A stretch of DNA of 15,265 bases from positions 1 to 15,265 of the forward strand of contig DXZA01000037.1 in assembly GCA_019415525.1 (NCBI GenBank). The letters are read 5' to 3'. The position numbers were made by a program, and so were the translations under genes. Positions 12,947 to 15,265 of the stretch are shown one piece after another; the stretch's first letter is position 1, and each line of letters begins with the position of its first letter. The DNA is from Tyzzerella sp. GTDB lineage: Bacteria > Bacillota > Clostridia > Lachnospirales > Anaerotignaceae. The notes under the pieces are model-generated. The model did no database searches. It was not told the origin of the DNA and saw only the letters and a list, made by a program, of their open reading frames with translations.

Positions 12947-15149
12947 TTACAACAAGTTTATATCCAGATGTAACTTCTATTAATTTACTTATATCCTTTG
13001 ATGATATAATTGATGAACCTGCGTTCATTGTGATTTTAATATTTTCATTTAAAGTTACATTTGATTTAATTGTAAGTTTTTTATTATTTGATACAACTAA
13101 AAAGCTACCTGAAGGAATAGCATAATCAAGTGTAAGGTCACCTTGAATATTTACGGTATCACCTGATTTTACACCTATATTTCCTTCGGCTGGATTAACA
13201 AAAGCATTTAATGCCTCACTTGTTTCTGGATAAAATGTAATACTTCCATCAGAGTTATATGCATAAACATAACTACTATAATCAGCTGGACGTATGCTTC
13301 CATCTGTATCAGCCCAAGCCCAATAACTTACAGCCTTTTGACCTGTAGGTAAAATAATTTGTGATAAAGAAACATCTATTATAATTAACTTATTTTCACC
13401 AGTTACAAATGTATTATTTGATAAATCAAGTTTTGCTGCTGCACTTCCTCTAGTTTGTATATAATGTTCAAATACATCAAATTTGAATTTATTATTTTCA
13501 GCAATTACATTTTTTGTTTGTTGGAAATAAAATGCACCTGCATTATCAAATGTATTTCCTGTTATTATAAAATTATTGTTTACTGAATTAGATGTTGTAA
13601 TACAAGTTGCTTCTTCTCCAGAACCGCTTGTTGAACCACTATTATTACTATAAATTGAGTTTTTAAATACATTATCTGTAATTTCCATTTTACCATCTAT
13701 ATTAGCTAACATTGTTCGGAAAGCACCTTCAAATGTATTTTTTGTAAATATAATTTTTCCGTTAACTCCTTGATTATTTACATATATACCGTAAGACCAT
13801 TCAGGTGCACCTACTGTTGTTTCACCATTATTGGCATTATTAATAAATTTACATTCTGTAATTTTAATATTAGAATTATTTCCTCCTGCTATAGAAACTG
13901 TACCTGCTGTTGTACCTGTTACTGGATATTTTACAATAACATTTTCCATAGAAATTGTGTTAGTTTCACTACTACCTATTGTAAGTAATGAGTTTGAATT
14001 TGTTGTTAATGTAATATTTTGTAATTTACCATTTTGTAATTTTGTAGTACCTGTAATTGAATATTCATTACTACCATCAATAATAATATCTTTATTTATA
14101 GTAATATCTTCTGTAATATCTTTAACAAGTTCTATTGTATCACCGGAGTTTGCATTATTTAAAGCCTCTGCTAAAGAATTATAATATTCATTTCCAAGTT
14201 TAGCTACAACATTTTCAATATCAACAGAAACTTCCCAAATATTATTATTTTCTGTTACTTTATATCCATTTCCAAGGAAATTTATTGGAGGATTTTCTGT
14301 TTTACTATTGCTAGGGTCAAAGTTTACAAAAGAACCACCATATACTACTATTTTAGCATTGCTATTATCAATTAAATTTAATAACCAATATTTATCTTTC
14401 CAATCTGTAGATGCTGAAAATTTTCCATCTTTTATTTCAACTATTGCATCATCACCAGCTTGTACACATGTTAATCCTGCATTATATGTACCATTTTCAA
14501 TTACTAATTTAGTATTGCCATCAAGTCTAAATATATAACCTATTTTATTATAAGTTAAATAATCATCATCATAGTTAATTTCACCATTTCCAGTAATAGT
14601 TATATTACTACTTCCTGAAATATCTATGACAGCATTTGTTTCATCAGCAGAACCTGTAAGATTAACAGTATATCCATTCATATCTAAAATTAAATTTTTG
14701 TTTATGATATCTACTGGTTTATCTAATACAGTATCTTTTAATAAAATAATTGTTGAACCAGAGTTTGCATTATTTAAAGCCTCTGCTAAAGAATTATAAT
14801 ATTGAGAGCCAACTTGTACAACTGCATTTTCTAATTCAACAGAATCTGTTATATCATTATTTTTATTTTCTACTTTATCTGATATAACTTCTTCTTTAAT
14901 AACTTCATTTTTAGACGTATCTTCTTCTAAAATATTTTTATCATCTTCTATTAATGTATCTTCTGTTAAAGTACTTTCATCTTCCTTTAATGTATCCTCT
15001 AAAGAATTTTCTGTTTCATAACTTGGATTAACTTCTGATACAATATCATTTACATTATCTTCCGCAAATACAACTGTTGGTATTGATGTTGTACCAATAG
15101 CCATCATAAGCATATATGCAAGACCTTTTTTAGCAAATTGTTTTTTCAT
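12894..15149 (-). CDS. Secreted beta-helix surface protein, N-terminal part (lost SLH anchor)
   Basis: A 751-residue frame starting at an ATG with AGGAGGAG upstream. Residues 1-30 are a signal peptide (MKKQFAKKGL, a hydrophobic core, cleavage probably after VFA). Residues about 31-100 are very acidic and likely disordered. Two related units follow (AVVQVGSQYYNSLAEALNNA and VVAKLGNEYYNSLAEALNNA), each leading into beta-rich sequence. Residues about 400-600 have recurrent N-x-F turns (ITECKFINN, FTKNTFEG, ITDNVFKN, ITGNTFDN, LSNNTFV) typical of a right-handed parallel beta-helix, as in pectate-lyase-like adhesins or polysaccharide-binding proteins; no catalytic site is evident. Translation ends just after an A6 tract, so the product lacks the Ser linker and SLH anchor and would be secreted free. 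It belongs with the frame ending at 11879. The function is unknown; adhesion or glycan binding is a guess. Confidence 0.85.
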   Translation of the reverse strand: MKKQFAKKGLAYMLMMAIGTTSIPTVVFAEDNVNDIVSEVNPSYETENSLEDTLKEDESTLTEDTLIEDDKNILEEDTSKNEVIKEEVISDKVENKNNDITDSVELENAVVQVGSQYYNSLAEALNNANSGSTIILLKDTVLDKPVDIINKNLILDMNGYTVNLTGSADETNAVIDISGSSNITITGNGEINYDDDYLTYNKIGYIFRLDGNTKLVIENGTYNAGLTCVQAGDDAIVEIKDGKFSASTDWKDKYWLLNLIDNSNAKIVVYGGSFVNFDPSNSKTENPPINFLGNGYKVTENNNIWEVSVDIENVVAKLGNEYYNSLAEALNNANSGDTIELVKDITEDITINKDIIIDGSNEYSITGTTKLQNGKLQNITLTTNSNSLLTIGSSETNTISMENVIVKYPVTGTTAGTVSIAGGNNSNIKITECKFINNANNGETTVGAPEWSYGIYVNNQGVNGKIIFTKNTFEGAFRTMLANIDGKMEITDNVFKNSIYSNNSGSTSGSGEEATCITTSNSVNNNFIITGNTFDNAGAFYFQQTKNVIAENNKFKFDVFEHYIQTRGSAAAKLDLSNNTFVTGENKLIIIDVSLSQIILPTGQKAVSYWAWADTDGSIRPADYSSYVYAYNSDGSITFYPETSEALNAFVNPAEGNIGVKSGDTVNIQGDLTLDYAIPSGSFLVVSNNKKLTIKSNVTLNENIKITMNAGSSIISSKDISKLIEVTSGYKLVVSGDETNGYIYNKKEFFK
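14146..14188. repeat. 43-bp direct repeat, copy 1
   Basis: These 43 bases, beginning GAGTTTGCATTATTTAAAGC, are identical to 14761-14803. They encode YNSLAEALNNANS in the second repeat unit of the surface protein. The copies are 615 bases apart, exactly 205 codons. Confidence 0.95.
14761..14803. repeat. 43-bp direct repeat, copy 2
   Basis: Identical to 14146-14188 and encoding the same peptide in the first repeat unit. Recombination between the copies would remove 205 residues in frame and leave one hybrid unit. Confidence 0.95.
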
Positions 15150-15219
15150 ATCAATACTCCTCCTAAAAAATAATATGAAAATAAAATTTAATAATATATA
15201 TTATAATATTAATATTTAT

Positions 15220-15248
15220 ATTTTACATTATATTTGTTATAAAATCAA
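15220..15248 (-). promoter_or_regulatory. Tentative promoter of the SLH protein gene
   Basis: TTGATT and TAAAAT are 17 bases apart on the minus strand, about 70 bases before the ATG. The region is nearly all A and T, with several competing -10-like strings, so this is only one candidate. Confidence 0.3.
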
Positions 15249-15265
15249 TTACATACAATATCTGT

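Noticed and set aside
12132..12983. Long open frame on the plus strand opposite the SLH gene
   Set aside because: It has no ribosome binding site and a repetitive Val/Ser/Phe composition, and it mirrors the Thr/Val-rich minus-strand protein. It is an antisense shadow.

Overview
The window looks like a low-GC Firmicute of the class Clostridia, possibly an anaerobic gut Lachnospirales-type genome. The evidence is the strongly AT-rich DNA, strong AGGAGG-type ribosome binding sites, TTG and GTG starts, U-tailed hairpin terminators and a surface protein with S-layer homology (SLH) domains. The species assignment is inference. Every gene I can support lies on the minus strand, so transcription runs from high to low coordinates.

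Layout in transcription order. (1) About 15149-11879: a large secreted cell-wall protein with a signal peptide, acidic stretch, two repeat units, beta-helix region, Ser linker and three SLH repeats. It is split by a one-base frameshift at an A6 tract and followed by a terminator. (2) 11741-11190: an XRE-cupin regulator with a TTG start. (3) 11125-10941: a regulatory region with a near-consensus promoter, a hairpin terminator in the leader and a second possible promoter. (4) 10940-9723: a class III aminotransferase, then a hairpin flanked by 13-bp direct repeats. (5) 9625-4762: a tightly packed set of cytidylate-kinase-like protein, APC permease, TIGR04076-type small protein, a second class III aminotransferase (broken by one stop and one frameshift) and an iron-containing alcohol dehydrogenase, closed by a strong terminator. 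(6) 4539-1587: a pantothenate operon, DUF2520/PanG-like reductase, panB, panC, panD, closed by a hairpin. (7) 1370-243: glycerate kinase with its own promoter and terminator.

Blocks 2-5 read as a catabolic module for an omega-amino compound such as GABA, beta-alanine, 5-aminovalerate or a diamine product. Uptake would be by the permease, transamination to a semialdehyde by the aminotransferases, and reduction to a hydroxy acid or alcohol by the Fe-ADH, with control by an XRE-cupin regulator of the general type used for putrescine/GABA genes. The substrate cannot be fixed from sequence alone. Block 6 appears to be a complete route to pantothenate in which the DUF2520 protein takes the place of the usual PanE ketopantoate reductase.

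Three inactivating lesions occur within 15 kb. Two are single-base changes in homopolymers, so sequencing or assembly error must be excluded before reading them as gene decay or phase variation. I see no CRISPR array, tRNA, rRNA, insertion sequence or phage gene. The best candidates for something undescribed are the roughly 80-nt attenuator or small-RNA leader before the first aminotransferase, the repeat-flanked hairpin after it, and the kinase-like/permease/TIGR04076 trio.
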